From: Mycobacterium rhizamassiliense
GTDB lineage: Bacteria > Actinomycetota > Actinomycetes > Mycobacteriales > Mycobacteriaceae
DNA length: 64,000 nt
Direction of reading: 5' to 3'
NCBI RefSeq assembly: GCF_900157375.1
Contig: NZ_LT721901.1
Span: forward strand, 5,650,970-5,714,969
Below are positions 33,722-42,683 of this stretch, in pieces. How positions within the stretch are numbered: position 1 is the first letter of the stretch; each line of letters begins with the position of its first letter. The notes beneath the pieces are model-generated. The model worked only from the letters and a program-made list of their open reading frames with translations. It searched no databases and was not told the origin of the DNA. A program made the translations under genes and the position numbers.

Positions 33722-34824
33722 ACGCGGGTGACTACCTGTCCTCGGGACCGCGCTTCGCGGAAGGCAAAGTGATCGAACGGATCGAGTCGTTCCGCAGGCG
33801 CCGGCCCCGGCTGCTCGACGACCACGTGACCCTGGCGCACGGCGCCGGCGGGAAGGCCTCGGCCGCATTGGTGGACGCGGTGTTCATGGAGGCGTTCCGC
33901 AACCCGGCGCTGGAGTCCCTCGGTGACAGCGCGGTGCTGACGTTGCCCGGCGGCGAGCGCATCGCGATGTCCACCGATTCATTTGTGGTGCAGCCCAGGC
34001 GTTTTCCCGGCGGCTCCATCGGCCGGCTGGCCATCCACGGAACCTGCAACGACCTGGCGATGGCCGGCGCGGTGCCCGCGTGGATTTCGGCGGCGTTCGT
34101 GCTCGAGGAGGGCTTCGCGATCGCCGAATTGAAGGAGGTGGTCGCTGACATGGCCGACGCGGCGGCCGAGGCGGATGTGCACGTCGTGACCGGCGACACC
34201 AAGGTGGTGCCCAAGGGCGCCGCCGACGGCATGTTCGTGACGACCACAGGGGCCGGTGTGATTCCCGCGGGGCGCGCGCTGTCGGCGGACTCGGTGCGCA
34301 CCGGCGACAAACTCCTGCTGTCCGGTTCGATGGGTGATCACGGCATGGCCGTCATGCTCGCCCGCGGCGATCTGGCGATCGAGGCCGATATCCACTCCGA
34401 CACCGCGTGTTTGAGCCCCCTGGTGGAACTGCTGCTAACGGCCGCGCCGTCCACGCGCTGGCTGCGCGACGCGACCCGGGGCGGGGTCGGCACCGTGTGC
34501 AACGAGCTGGCCCAGGCCTGCGGGCTGGGCGTGGTGCTCGACGAACAGCGATTGCCCGTGCAGCCCATGGTCAACGGGGCGTGTGAGTTGCTCGGCATCG
34601 ACCCGCTGTACGTCGCCAACGAAGGCAAGTTCGTCGCCGTCGTCGCACCCGAGGAGGCCGAGGCCGGGCTGGCCGCGCTGCGGTCGCACCCGCTGGGCGT
34701 CGACGCCGCCGAAGTCGGCGAGATCGTCACCGAACCGGCGGAAAGCGTCGTGCTGCGAACCGGATTCGGTGGCACCCGGATGGTCGACATGCTGGTCGGC
34801 GACCCGCTGCCCCGGATCTGCTGA
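33718..34824 (+). CDS. hypE: Hydrogenase maturation protein HypE
   Basis: The 368-residue PurM/AIR-synthase-like ATPase dehydrates its own C-terminal thiocarboxamide to thiocyanate, the cyanide donor. HGAGGKASAALVD, the Asp-rich GDSAVLTLPGG and DATRGGVGTVCNELA are typical. The essential C-terminus PRIC, ending in Cys, is intact. The start is the ATG overlapping the SIS stop; the longer frame upstream is spurious. Confidence 0.95.
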   Translation: MNAGDYLSSGPRFAEGKVIERIESFRRRRPRLLDDHVTLAHGAGGKASAALVDAVFMEAFRNPALESLGDSAVLTLPGGERIAMSTDSFVVQPRRFPGGSIGRLAIHGTCNDLAMAGAVPAWISAAFVLEEGFAIAELKEVVADMADAAAEADVHVVTGDTKVVPKGAADGMFVTTTGAGVIPAGRALSADSVRTGDKLLLSGSMGDHGMAVMLARGDLAIEADIHSDTACLSPLVELLLTAAPSTRWLRDATRGGVGTVCNELAQACGLGVVLDEQRLPVQPMVNGACELLGIDPLYVANEGKFVAVVAPEEAEAGLAALRSHPLGVDAAEVGEIVTEPAESVVLRTGFGGTRMVDMLVGDPLPRIC

Positions 34825-34891
34825 GAAAGGACGTGGCGATCGCAAGCGTGACGAAGCCGGGCGCGGCGGGTCGTCACTGAAAGGAGCTGAC

Positions 34892-35164
34892 ATGTGTCTT
34901 GGAATCCCGGGCCGGATCGTCCAGATCACCGATCCTGCCAACTATTTGGCGAAGGTCGACGTCAGCGGTGTACAGCGCACGATCAGCGTGCGCCTGCTGG
35001 AAGGCGACCTGCCCGGGCCCGACGAATGGGTGCTGGTCCACGTCGGGTTCGCGATGGCCAAGATCGACGAGACCGAGGCGCTGCTCACCCTGGCCGCGAT
35101 CAAGAAACTCGGCGATGCCTACGCCACGGAAATGGCCGCCTTCGACTCGACTTCAATCGGCTGA
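34892..35164 (+). CDS. hypC: Hydrogenase chaperone HypC (copy 2)
   Basis: A 90-residue HypC starting MCLGIPGRIV, with AAGGAG at a good distance. It differs from the copy at 29703 in most of the barrel and has a longer C-terminal helix (IKKLGDAYATEMAAF). It stands directly before hypD, its known complex partner, so this copy may be the one that works with HypD, while the first may be tuned to the large subunit. Confidence 0.92.
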   Translation: MCLGIPGRIVQITDPANYLAKVDVSGVQRTISVRLLEGDLPGPDEWVLVHVGFAMAKIDETEALLTLAAIKKLGDAYATEMAAFDSTSIG

Positions 35165-35179
35165 CAGTGAGGAACCGCA

Positions 35180-36310
35180 ATGAAATTCGTTGACGAATTC
35201 CGCGACCCGGCGGCGGCACGCAAACTCATGGTCGCCATCGAGCACCTGGCCGGTGCGGACGCCGAACAGTTCAAGTTCATGGAGGTGTGCGGCGGGCACA
35301 CCCACACCATCTACCGGCACGGCATCGAGCACCTGCTGCCCGACAACGTCGAACTGGTGCACGGACCCGGCTGCCCTGTCTGCGTCATTCCGATGGGGCG
35401 CATCGACGACGCGATGTGGCTGGCCGCCCAGCCCGACGTGATCTTCACCTGCTTCGGCGACATGATGCGGGTGCCCGGTTCGAACGGAAGCTTGTTGGAC
35501 GCCAAGGCGCGCGGCGCCGACGTGCGCTTCGTCTACTCGCCGCTGGACGCGCTGAAAATCGCCGTCGATAAACCGGACCAGCACGTCGTGTTCTTCGCCA
35601 TCGGTTTCGAGACCACCGCGCCGTCGACGGCTGTCACGTTGGTGCGGGCGCGTGAGCTAGGCCTGACCAATTTCAGCGTGTTCTGCAATCACGTCACGAT
35701 CGTGCCGCCGATCAAGGCGATCCTGGAGTCACCCGATCTGCGACTGTCGGGTTTCATCGGGCCCGGGCACGTCTCGACAGTGGTCGGCAACCGGCCGTAC
35801 CGGTTCGTGCCGCAGGTATACCGAAAGCCGTTGGTAGTAGCCGGATTCGAACCGCTGGACATCCTGGCAGCGGTCGCGATGCTGTTGCGCCAGATCCGCG
35901 AGGGCCGCTGCGAGGTGGAGAACCAGTACAGGCGGGTGGTGCCGGAAAACGGGAACCCGGCCGCGCTGGCGCTGATGGGCAAAGTGTTCGCGCTGCGCCC
36001 GCATTTCGAATGGCGTGGCCTCGGGTTCATCTCGCAAAGCGCGCTGCGACTGCACGACGACTTCGCGGAATTCGACGCAGAGCTGCGCTTCGCCATGCCC
36101 GGCGTGCGCGTCGCCGATCCCAAGGCATGTCAGTGCGGTGAGGTGCTCAAGGGCGTGCTCAAGCCTTGGGAATGCAAGGTTTTCGGCACCGCCTGCACAC
36201 CGGAAACCCCGATCGGAACGTGCATGGTGTCCCCCGAGGGGGCCTGCGCGGCCTACTACAACTTCGGCCGGATGCACCGCGACGCCGCCAAGCTGGTGGG
36301 GCGCACTTGA
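35180..36310 (+). CDS. hypD: Hydrogenase maturation Fe-S protein HypD
   Basis: The 376-residue scaffold on which Fe(CN)2CO is assembled with HypC. CGGHTHTIYRHG (active Cys near 37) and HGPGCPVCVIP are the conserved redox-thiol motifs. The C-terminal Cys set (ACQCGEVL, WECKVFGTACTPE, GTCMVSPEGACAAYY) binds the [4Fe-4S] cluster. Its stop overlaps a possible TTG start of the next gene. Confidence 0.96.
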   Translation: MKFVDEFRDPAAARKLMVAIEHLAGADAEQFKFMEVCGGHTHTIYRHGIEHLLPDNVELVHGPGCPVCVIPMGRIDDAMWLAAQPDVIFTCFGDMMRVPGSNGSLLDAKARGADVRFVYSPLDALKIAVDKPDQHVVFFAIGFETTAPSTAVTLVRARELGLTNFSVFCNHVTIVPPIKAILESPDLRLSGFIGPGHVSTVVGNRPYRFVPQVYRKPLVVAGFEPLDILAAVAMLLRQIREGRCEVENQYRRVVPENGNPAALALMGKVFALRPHFEWRGLGFISQSALRLHDDFAEFDAELRFAMPGVRVADPKACQCGEVLKGVLKPWECKVFGTACTPETPIGTCMVSPEGACAAYYNFGRMHRDAAKLVGRT

Positions 36311-37038
36311 CCGATCCGGGCGTCGACATGTTCGCGCGCTACGCGTATGCGCCCAACGCGCTGGGCTACTGCGGGCCGCCGTTGGGCGCCACCCTGCGAG
36401 ACGGCTCCGCCGACGAGGTGCGCAGCGCGGCAACGGGATTTTCCGGGGCCTGGCCGTATCTGCGCGTGCTGTCCGCGCTGACCGGTATCGTCGACCCGCT
36501 CGATTACCGCCTCGTCGAATCGTATTGGCTCGGGGGTGGTATCGGCGCAGACATCGATCCGCGGGACTTCTTCGAAGCGTTGCTGGAGATCATCGGCGCG
36601 CAAGCGGGCCGGTACTGGTCCCACCTCACGGCCGACCTGGCCTCCGAGGCGGCGGGCAATCATTGCTTCCACGTGTTCGGTGTGTACCCGTGGACAAGGT
36701 TTCTCGGCCGAGGCATGGACGAACATCCGCTCGGCGTGTTGGACAACTGCCGAATCACCTGGGGCACAGTCATTTCCCGCGACCGTGACGACATTGAGGT
36801 GCTGTGTCAACGGCTCACCTGGGACGGCCAGGCGCTGGCGTTGTCCGAACCCACGCCACGGGAACTCGAGGTGTGGGCCGACGGCTACAGCGCGGTGCCC
36901 GACGTGGCCACCGGCGACGAGGTCGCGGTGCACTGGGGCAGGCTGTGTGGCCGGCTGAAGGCGGAGCAGGTTCGCGCGCTCGCCGACAGCACAGACCGGC
37001 AACTGCGGATAACCAGCCAACGGCTGGCGCACGTCTAG
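36307..37038 (+). CDS. Hydrogenase-cluster protein of the DUF6390 type
   Basis: A 243-residue soluble protein with MFARYAYAPNALGYCGPPLG near the N-terminus and GNHCFHVFGVYPWTRFLG in the middle; the HCFHVFGVYPW segment, with His and Cys, could bind a metal. It resembles DUF6390 proteins seen beside actinobacterial hydrogenases; the function is unknown. The start is uncertain: a TTG at 36307 would overlap hypD by four bases as elsewhere in this operon; the ATG at 36328 is the alternative. It closes the cluster. Confidence 0.68.
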   Translation: MTDPGVDMFARYAYAPNALGYCGPPLGATLRDGSADEVRSAATGFSGAWPYLRVLSALTGIVDPLDYRLVESYWLGGGIGADIDPRDFFEALLEIIGAQAGRYWSHLTADLASEAAGNHCFHVFGVYPWTRFLGRGMDEHPLGVLDNCRITWGTVISRDRDDIEVLCQRLTWDGQALALSEPTPRELEVWADGYSAVPDVATGDEVAVHWGRLCGRLKAEQVRALADSTDRQLRITSQRLAHV

Positions 37039-37056
37039 TCGTGCCAGAATGGGCCC

Positions 37057-38175
37057 GTGCCCGGTTCCCTGTGCGACGTGCTGCCGTCGGCTGCCGCGCT
37101 GCTGGAGGTTCCGGACGCGGTCGACACCCTGGGCTTGACGGAATCGGTTGCCGGACAGGTTGATCGCGTCGCGGTCTTCCTGGTCGACGGGTTGGGCTGG
37201 CACCTGCTGCCGGAGCTGGCGGGCAGCGCGCCGCTGCTGGCCGCCGTGGTCGCCGGGAACGCCGGCCGGCTGACCGAGCTCGCCTGCACCTTCCCGTCGA
37301 CGACGCCCAGCAGCCTGGTTTCACTGGCCACCGGCGTGCGGCCCGGCGAGCACGGCATCCTGGGTTTCACCCTCAACGTCCCCGGCACCGACCGGGTGCT
37401 CACCCACATCCAGTGGCGCGACGATCCGCCGCCCGCCGAATGGCAGCCGCTGCCAACCTGGTTCGAGCGGCTCACGCGCCACGGCATCGCCACGCGCGCG
37501 GTGCTGCCCGCGTACTTCATGGGCAGCGGGTTGACCGACGCGGCGTACCGCGGCGCCGACTTCCGCCCTGCCGACCCCGGCGGCGACTACGGCCGGCACG
37601 TCATCGACGAGCTGCACGCGGCGCCGGGCCTGGTCTACTGCTACATCGCCGACCTGGACACCGCTGCGCACCTATTCGGGATCGGGTCGCCGCAGTGGCA
37701 TGAGGCGGCCGCCCGAGTCGATGCGCTGCTGGTCCGCCTGGTCGACGCGTTGCCCCGGAACACCGCCCTACTGGTCACGGCCGACCACGGCGGCCTCAAC
37801 GTCCCGCCCCAGTCGCGCATCGACCTCGACGCCGATCCGCGGCTGAGCGCCGGGGTCCGCGTGGTGGCCGGCGAGCCGCGGGTGCGCTACCTGCACACCG
37901 AGCCGGGTGCCGCGGCCGACGTGCAGGACGCGTGGAGCGAGCTGCTGCGCGGGCGGGCCGGCGTCTACGGCCGCGACCAGGCGGTGAGCAGCGGAATGTT
38001 CGGGCCGGTCGACCCCCGGTTCCTGCCGCGCATCGGCGACGTCGTCGTCGTGTGCGAGGGCGACTGGGCCGTGCTGGCCACCGCGCACGAGCCACCGGAA
38101 GCGGCCCGCCTCATCGGTTTTCACGGCGGGGCCACCGACGCCGAAATGGCAATCCCGCTGATCGTATTCGCCTGA
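37057..38175 (+). CDS. Type I phosphodiesterase / nucleotide pyrophosphatase family protein
   Basis: A 372-residue member of the alkaline-phosphatase superfamily. Metal and nucleophile motifs appear in order: FLVDGLGWHLL, TFPSTTPSSLVSLATG (nucleophile Thr/Ser), YIADLDTAAHLFG, VTADHGGLNVP and GFHGG near the end. It should hydrolyse phosphodiester or phosphonate bonds in a two-metal site; the substrate is unknown. No signal peptide is seen. It lies 18 bases after the hydrogenase cluster but has no obvious link to it. Confidence 0.83.
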   Translation: MPGSLCDVLPSAAALLEVPDAVDTLGLTESVAGQVDRVAVFLVDGLGWHLLPELAGSAPLLAAVVAGNAGRLTELACTFPSTTPSSLVSLATGVRPGEHGILGFTLNVPGTDRVLTHIQWRDDPPPAEWQPLPTWFERLTRHGIATRAVLPAYFMGSGLTDAAYRGADFRPADPGGDYGRHVIDELHAAPGLVYCYIADLDTAAHLFGIGSPQWHEAAARVDALLVRLVDALPRNTALLVTADHGGLNVPPQSRIDLDADPRLSAGVRVVAGEPRVRYLHTEPGAAADVQDAWSELLRGRAGVYGRDQAVSSGMFGPVDPRFLPRIGDVVVVCEGDWAVLATAHEPPEAARLIGFHGGATDAEMAIPLIVFA

Positions 38176-38211
38176 GCGGTCAGTGTCGGTGGCCCGTGGT
38201 AGACCGGGGCG

Positions 38212-39060
38212 ATGGATACCTCCGAGCAAACCCGGCGCGGCGAACAATTCCACCGGCTGCACGACGGCGACGAGATCCTCGTCCTGCCGAATCCCTGGGA
38301 CATCGGCACCGCCCGGCTCTTCGCCAACCTCGGATTTCAGGCGCTGGCGACGACCAGCGCCGGCCTGGCGTTCTCGCTGGGACGGCGCGACGGTGACGGC
38401 GCGGTCGACCGGGACGAGACGCTCGCGCACGTGCGCACGATCGTCGAGGCAACGCCCCTGCCGGTGACGGCGGATCTGGAGAACGGCTTCGGTGAATCGC
38501 CCGAGACGGTGGCACAGACGGTGCGCCTCGCCGGCGAGATCGGCCTGGCCGGGGCCTCGATCGAAGACGCGACCTACCGGCCCGACGACCCGGTCTTCTC
38601 CCGTGCGCTGGCGGTGGAGCGAATTCAGGCCGCCGTCGAGGCCGCGCGGGCGCTGCCCTATCCGTTCACCCTGACCGCGCGCTCGGACAACTTCATCCGC
38701 GGTCGCCCCGACCTCGACGACACGCTGGCCCGGCTGCAGGCATTCGAGGCCGCGGGCGCCGATGTGCTCTACGCCCCGGGGCTTCCCGACGCCGCCGCGC
38801 TGCGCCTGGCCTGCGGCAGCGTGGCCAAACCCTTCAACTATGTCGCCGGCATCGGGGCGACCCGCTTCACGCTGGCCGAACTCCGGGAACTCGGGGTGCG
38901 CCGGGTGTCGACGGGCACGTCGTTTTGCCGCGCCGGCCTGACCGCCGCCGTGCGTGCCGCCCGCGAAGTGCTGGAAGAGGGCACGTTCGGCTATATCGAC
39001 GGCGTACACAGCGTCGCCGAGTTCAACGAGCTGATCGATCCCGGGGGCCACGACTCCTGA
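38212..39060 (+). CDS. Isocitrate lyase / PEP mutase family protein
   Basis: A 282-residue alpha/beta-barrel enzyme. PLPVTADLENGFGESPETVA is the family's Mg-binding strand, and GLAGASIEDATY, TARSDNFIRG and GTSFCRAGLTAAVRAAREV follow at the expected places. Relatives split or rearrange small carboxylates (2-methylisocitrate lyase-like, phosphoenolpyruvate mutase-like). The usual CGH loop of true isocitrate lyase is absent, so the substrate is open. Rv1998c is the closest M. tuberculosis protein I recall. Confidence 0.82.
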   Translation: MDTSEQTRRGEQFHRLHDGDEILVLPNPWDIGTARLFANLGFQALATTSAGLAFSLGRRDGDGAVDRDETLAHVRTIVEATPLPVTADLENGFGESPETVAQTVRLAGEIGLAGASIEDATYRPDDPVFSRALAVERIQAAVEAARALPYPFTLTARSDNFIRGRPDLDDTLARLQAFEAAGADVLYAPGLPDAAALRLACGSVAKPFNYVAGIGATRFTLAELRELGVRRVSTGTSFCRAGLTAAVRAAREVLEEGTFGYIDGVHSVAEFNELIDPGGHDS

Positions 39061-39125
39061 CTTTGACCGTTTTCACAGCTCGCCACAGGTAGCAGCCAAG
39101 AATCCGCGTATACAGTCGGGCCACT

Positions 39126-39548
39126 GTGAGGTATCGGGGCGCTGGCGGGACTCGGCGATGGCGGTTGGCCATCGCGGTGGTCGCGGCCCTGGGGGTGTTC
39201 GCCGCGGTCGTGACCGGGTGGGCGGCGCGCGGGTCCGCGGTGGCGGGCGTCGCGCTGCCGCAGCTGGCGGCGCAGTCCCAACAGGCCCACGCCGCGCAGC
39301 CGGCTGAGCACGCCCCGGTGAGTCTGCACAGGGACGCGCCGGTGGACGAAAAGGTCACCACGAACGCGTGGATGACGCGCGAGCGGCCGCCGACGTGGCC
39401 CCGCCTGACGCCGGACGCGGTCTGGTCGCCGCTGCCGCCCTCGCTCGCCGCCTCGGGCGTCCCGCCCGACAACGTTGCCTCCGTCCCGCCCACGCCCGCG
39501 CTTGCCGGCCGAGATCTATTGACCCACCTCTGCGTCACCCGAGTCTGA
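39126..39548 (+). CDS. Small exported or membrane-anchored protein, function unknown
   Basis: A 140-residue protein with an Arg-rich N-terminus, one hydrophobic helix (LAIAVVAALGVFAAVVTGWA, about residues 14-33) and a Pro/Ala-rich remainder without motif. The helix is followed by several A-x-A sites, so it may be cleaved or remain a membrane anchor. GTG start. No homologue recognised. Confidence 0.55.
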   Translation: MRYRGAGGTRRWRLAIAVVAALGVFAAVVTGWAARGSAVAGVALPQLAAQSQQAHAAQPAEHAPVSLHRDAPVDEKVTTNAWMTRERPPTWPRLTPDAVWSPLPPSLAASGVPPDNVASVPPTPALAGRDLLTHLCVTRV

Positions 39549-39656
39549 TCGGTTGGCGCCACGCCGTCGTGCTCTCCCGCGTCAAAAGCTCTGTGACGCA
39601 TCCGACAAACACGTAGGTGCGTAACCCCTGCGTCTATCTGGTTTAAGGAGGTGGCC

Positions 39657-40556
39657 ATGAATTTCGCAGCACTCCCACCCGAAGTCACGTCCGGGCGCCT
39701 GCATCAAGGCCCCGGCTGCACCACATTGCTCGAATCCGTCACTGCCTGGGAACAATTGACCATTCGGCTCTCCACCGCGGCCGCCGATTACCGGGCGGTG
39801 ACCTCGAAGCTCGCGGCGAGGGCGGCCGTGGCAACCGCGGTGACCGACGCCGCGGCCCTGTTCGTCGATTGGCTGAGCTCCGCCGCCGGGCACGCTCAGC
39901 AGGCGGCCGCTCACGCCGGCGCGGCCGCACACGCCTACGAGACGGCGCTGGCCGCGTCGGCCACACCCGCGGCCGTCGCCGGCAACCGCGCACTGCGGAC
40001 GGCCCTGGTCGCGACGAACTGCCTGGGCCAGCACGGCCCGGCCATCGCGGCGGCCGAGTCCGACTACGAACGGATGTGGGCCCAGAACGTCGACGCCATG
40101 TACGCCTACGCCGGCGCCTGCGCCGACGCGTCGACCATCGCCCCGTTCAGCTCGCCGCCCAGCGCCGCGGCGCGGGAGCCCCGCAGCTGGGTTCTGCAAT
40201 CGGCGCCGGAGCTCGTGGCCGCGGGCCAGCAGGTGATGGATGCGATTCCCCAAGCCCTGCACGGGATCTCGCATTCACCACCGACGACCTTCGACGCCGC
40301 CCTGGCACCGGTGACGCCGTCGTTGTCGAAGCTGAGTTCCCTGACCGCGCCGTCGGGTCTGGCGATCGCCCACCTGAATTCGCTCAACAAGTCGGCGGCG
40401 TTGCGCTGGCTGTTGCCGAACCAGGGCGGCGCCACCAGCCCGGTGATCACCGCGCGGCTGGGTCGCGCGGGCTCGACCGGGATGCTGTCGGTGCCGCCGG
40501 CCTGGTCGACCGGCGCCGGGTTGGCCCTCGCGGGGGCGGCCGTCAGAGCGGTGTGA
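39657..40556 (+). CDS. PPE family protein (SVP-type motif), no PE partner
   Basis: A 299-residue protein starting MNFAALPPEVTSGRL at ATG 39657, with AAGGAGG ideally placed; the GTG at 39651 overlaps that site. The first about 175 residues follow the PPE helical pattern (AANRALRTALVATNCLGQ, YERMWAQNVDAMYAYAGA). The WxG turn near residue 45 of typical PPE proteins is not visible. Near the C-terminus GMLSVPPAW matches the SVP subfamily motif. PPE proteins are exported by type VII systems, usually paired with a PE protein, and none is next to this gene. Its 3' end overlaps the SDR gene tail by 14 bases. Confidence 0.85.
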   Translation: MNFAALPPEVTSGRLHQGPGCTTLLESVTAWEQLTIRLSTAAADYRAVTSKLAARAAVATAVTDAAALFVDWLSSAAGHAQQAAAHAGAAAHAYETALAASATPAAVAGNRALRTALVATNCLGQHGPAIAAAESDYERMWAQNVDAMYAYAGACADASTIAPFSSPPSAAAREPRSWVLQSAPELVAAGQQVMDAIPQALHGISHSPPTTFDAALAPVTPSLSKLSSLTAPSGLAIAHLNSLNKSAALRWLLPNQGGATSPVITARLGRAGSTGMLSVPPAWSTGAGLALAGAAVRAV

Positions 40557-41316
40557 CGTAGGCCGAGCTGATGCCGCCGTCGACCAGGAACGTCGAGGCC
40601 GTGATGAACGATGCGTCGTCGCTGGCCAAAAACGCCACCGCGGCGGCGATTTCGTCGGCCTCGGCGAATCGTCCGACCGGCACGTGCACCAGCCGGCGCG
40701 CGGCCCGCTCGGGGTCCTTCGCGAAGAGCTCCTGCAGCAGCGGGGTGTTGACCGGGCCCGGGCACAGCGCGTTGACCCGGATCCCCTGCCGCGCGTATTG
40801 CACGCCCAGCTCCCGCGACATGGCCAGCACGCCGCCCTTGGACGCGGTGTAGGAAATCTGCGACGTCGCCGAGCCCAGCACCGCGACGAACGACGCCGTG
40901 TTGACGATCGACCCGCGCCCCGCGGGCACCATGTGCCGCAGCGCCGCCCGGCAGCACAGGTACACCGAGGTGAGGTTGACGTCCTGGACCCGTTGCCACG
41001 CCGCCAGCCCGGTGTTCTCGATCAGGTCGTCGTCGGGCGGCGAGATGCCGGCGTTGTTGAACGCGATGTCCACCGAGCCGTAGGTGTGCGCCGCCGCATC
41101 GAACAGCGTGTCGACGGCGCCCTCGTCGGAAACATCCACCGGCACAAACAAACCCGACAGCTCTTCGGCGACGGCTGCCCCGCTGTCGGCGTCCAGGTCG
41201 CCCACGACGATTCGCGCGCCTTCGGCGTGCATCCGCCGGGCCGCCGCCAGGCCGATGCCGCTGCCGCCGCCGGTGATGACCGCCACCCGGCCCGCCAGCC
41301 GTCGGGTCAGGTCCAT
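40543..41316 (-). CDS. Short-chain dehydrogenase/reductase (Rv2857c counterpart)
   Basis: The 257-residue classical SDR has TGGGSGIGLAAAR (NAD(P) binding), NNAGIS, catalytic Ser in NTASFVAVLG and YTASK as the Tyr-x3-Lys pair. A C-terminal PFDG-like end is replaced by DGGISSAY. The acidic residue after the second strand (VVGDLDAD) suggests NAD preference. It follows aldC (start and stop codons share a base), so it may oxidise an alcohol whose aldehyde AldC handles. Confidence 0.9.
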   Translation of the reverse strand: MDLTRRLAGRVAVITGGGSGIGLAAARRMHAEGARIVVGDLDADSGAAVAEELSGLFVPVDVSDEGAVDTLFDAAAHTYGSVDIAFNNAGISPPDDDLIENTGLAAWQRVQDVNLTSVYLCCRAALRHMVPAGRGSIVNTASFVAVLGSATSQISYTASKGGVLAMSRELGVQYARQGIRVNALCPGPVNTPLLQELFAKDPERAARRLVHVPVGRFAEADEIAAAVAFLASDDASFITASTFLVDGGISSAYVTPL

Positions 41317-42683
41317 CAGGTGTCCTCCTTGATCGCGACGAACACGTTCTTGGTCTCGGTGAATCCCAGCGGCGCGTCCGGGCCCAGCTCGCGGCCCAGG
41401 CCCGACTGTTTGAAGCCGCCGAACGGCGTGTTGTACCGCACCGAGGAGTGCGAATTCACCGACAGGTTGCCGGCTTCCACGGCCCGCGACACCCGCAGCG
41501 CGCGGGACAGGTCGTCGGTCCAGATCGATCCCGACAGGCCGTAGGCGGTGTCGTTGGCCAGCGCGATGGCGTCGGCCTCGTCGTCGAACGGCAGCACCGC
41601 GACGACAGGACCGAAGATCTCGTCCGTCACGGCGCGGTCACCACGCTGTGGCGTCAATACCGTTGGCGGGAACCAGAATCCACGCCCAGTCGGCGCGCTG
41701 CCGCGAAACGCGACGGGCGCGTCGTCGGGCACATAGGAGGCCACCTTGTCGCGATGCGCCGCCGAGACCAGCGGGCCCATCTCGGTGTCGCGGGAGGCGG
41801 GATCGCCGACGGCGACGGCCTTTACCGCCGGCTCGAGCAGCTCCATAAAGCGGTCGTAGACGTTGCGCTGCACCAGGATTCGGCTGCGGGCACAGCAGTC
41901 CTGGCCGGCGTTGTCGAAGACGCCGCCGGGCGCGCTGGCCGCGGCAAGCTCAAGGTCGCAGTCGTCGAAGACGATGTTGGCGCTCTTGCCGCCCAGCTCC
42001 AGGGTCACCCGTTTGACGTGGGCAGCCGCCCCGGTCATCACCGACTTGCCGACCCTGGTGGACCCGGTGAACACGATCTTGCGGACCCCCGGGTGGGTGA
42101 CGAGCCGCTCCCCCACCACCGGGCCGGCCCCGGGCAGCACCTGCAGCAGGTCGCGGTCCAGCCCGGCCTCGACCGCCAGCTCGCCGAGCCGCAGCGTGGT
42201 CAGCGGCGTCCACTCGGCCGGTTTGACCAGCACGGCGTTGCCAGCGGCCAGCGCCGGGGCGATGCCCCACGACGCGATCATCATCGGGAAATTCCACGGC
42301 GTGATCACCCCGACCACACCCAGCGGCTCGTTGAACGTCACGTCGAGTCCGCCGGCGACGGGAATCTGCTTGCCGGACAAGCGTTCCGGGCTGCCGGCAT
42401 AGAACGCCAGCACGTCGCGGACATGGCCGGCTTCCCAGTCCGCCGAGGAGATCGGGTGCCCGGAATTGGCGACCTCGAGCGCGGCCAGCTCGTCGACGTG
42501 GGCGTCGACGGCCGCGGCGAAGGCGCGCAGCCCGGCCGCGCGTTCGGCAGGCGACACCCGCGCCCAGCGCCGCTGGGCCGCCGCCGCGCGCGCCACCGCG
42601 TCATCGACGGCCGCGGCGTCGAGCAGCTCGACCGAGGCCAGCACTTCCTCGGTGGCCGGATTGACCAGCTGCGCCGCGCTCAT
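41316..42683 (-). CDS. aldC: Aldehyde dehydrogenase
   Basis: The 455-residue NAD(P)-dependent ALDH has WNFPMMIASWGIAPALAAGN, the GSTRVGKSVM nucleotide loop, catalytic Glu in VTLELGGKSANIV and Cys in NAGQDCCARSRI. I start at the ATG at 42683 that overlaps the amidotransferase stop; the longer open frame upstream is that gene in another frame. With the glutamine amidotransferase (gamma-glutamyl hydrolase type) and glutamine synthetase beside it, a polyamine or gamma-glutamyl-amine degradation role is suggested (Puu-like). Confidence 0.92.
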   Translation of the reverse strand: MSAAQLVNPATEEVLASVELLDAAAVDDAVARAAAAQRRWARVSPAERAAGLRAFAAAVDAHVDELAALEVANSGHPISSADWEAGHVRDVLAFYAGSPERLSGKQIPVAGGLDVTFNEPLGVVGVITPWNFPMMIASWGIAPALAAGNAVLVKPAEWTPLTTLRLGELAVEAGLDRDLLQVLPGAGPVVGERLVTHPGVRKIVFTGSTRVGKSVMTGAAAHVKRVTLELGGKSANIVFDDCDLELAAASAPGGVFDNAGQDCCARSRILVQRNVYDRFMELLEPAVKAVAVGDPASRDTEMGPLVSAAHRDKVASYVPDDAPVAFRGSAPTGRGFWFPPTVLTPQRGDRAVTDEIFGPVVAVLPFDDEADAIALANDTAYGLSGSIWTDDLSRALRVSRAVEAGNLSVNSHSSVRYNTPFGGFKQSGLGRELGPDAPLGFTETKNVFVAIKEDT

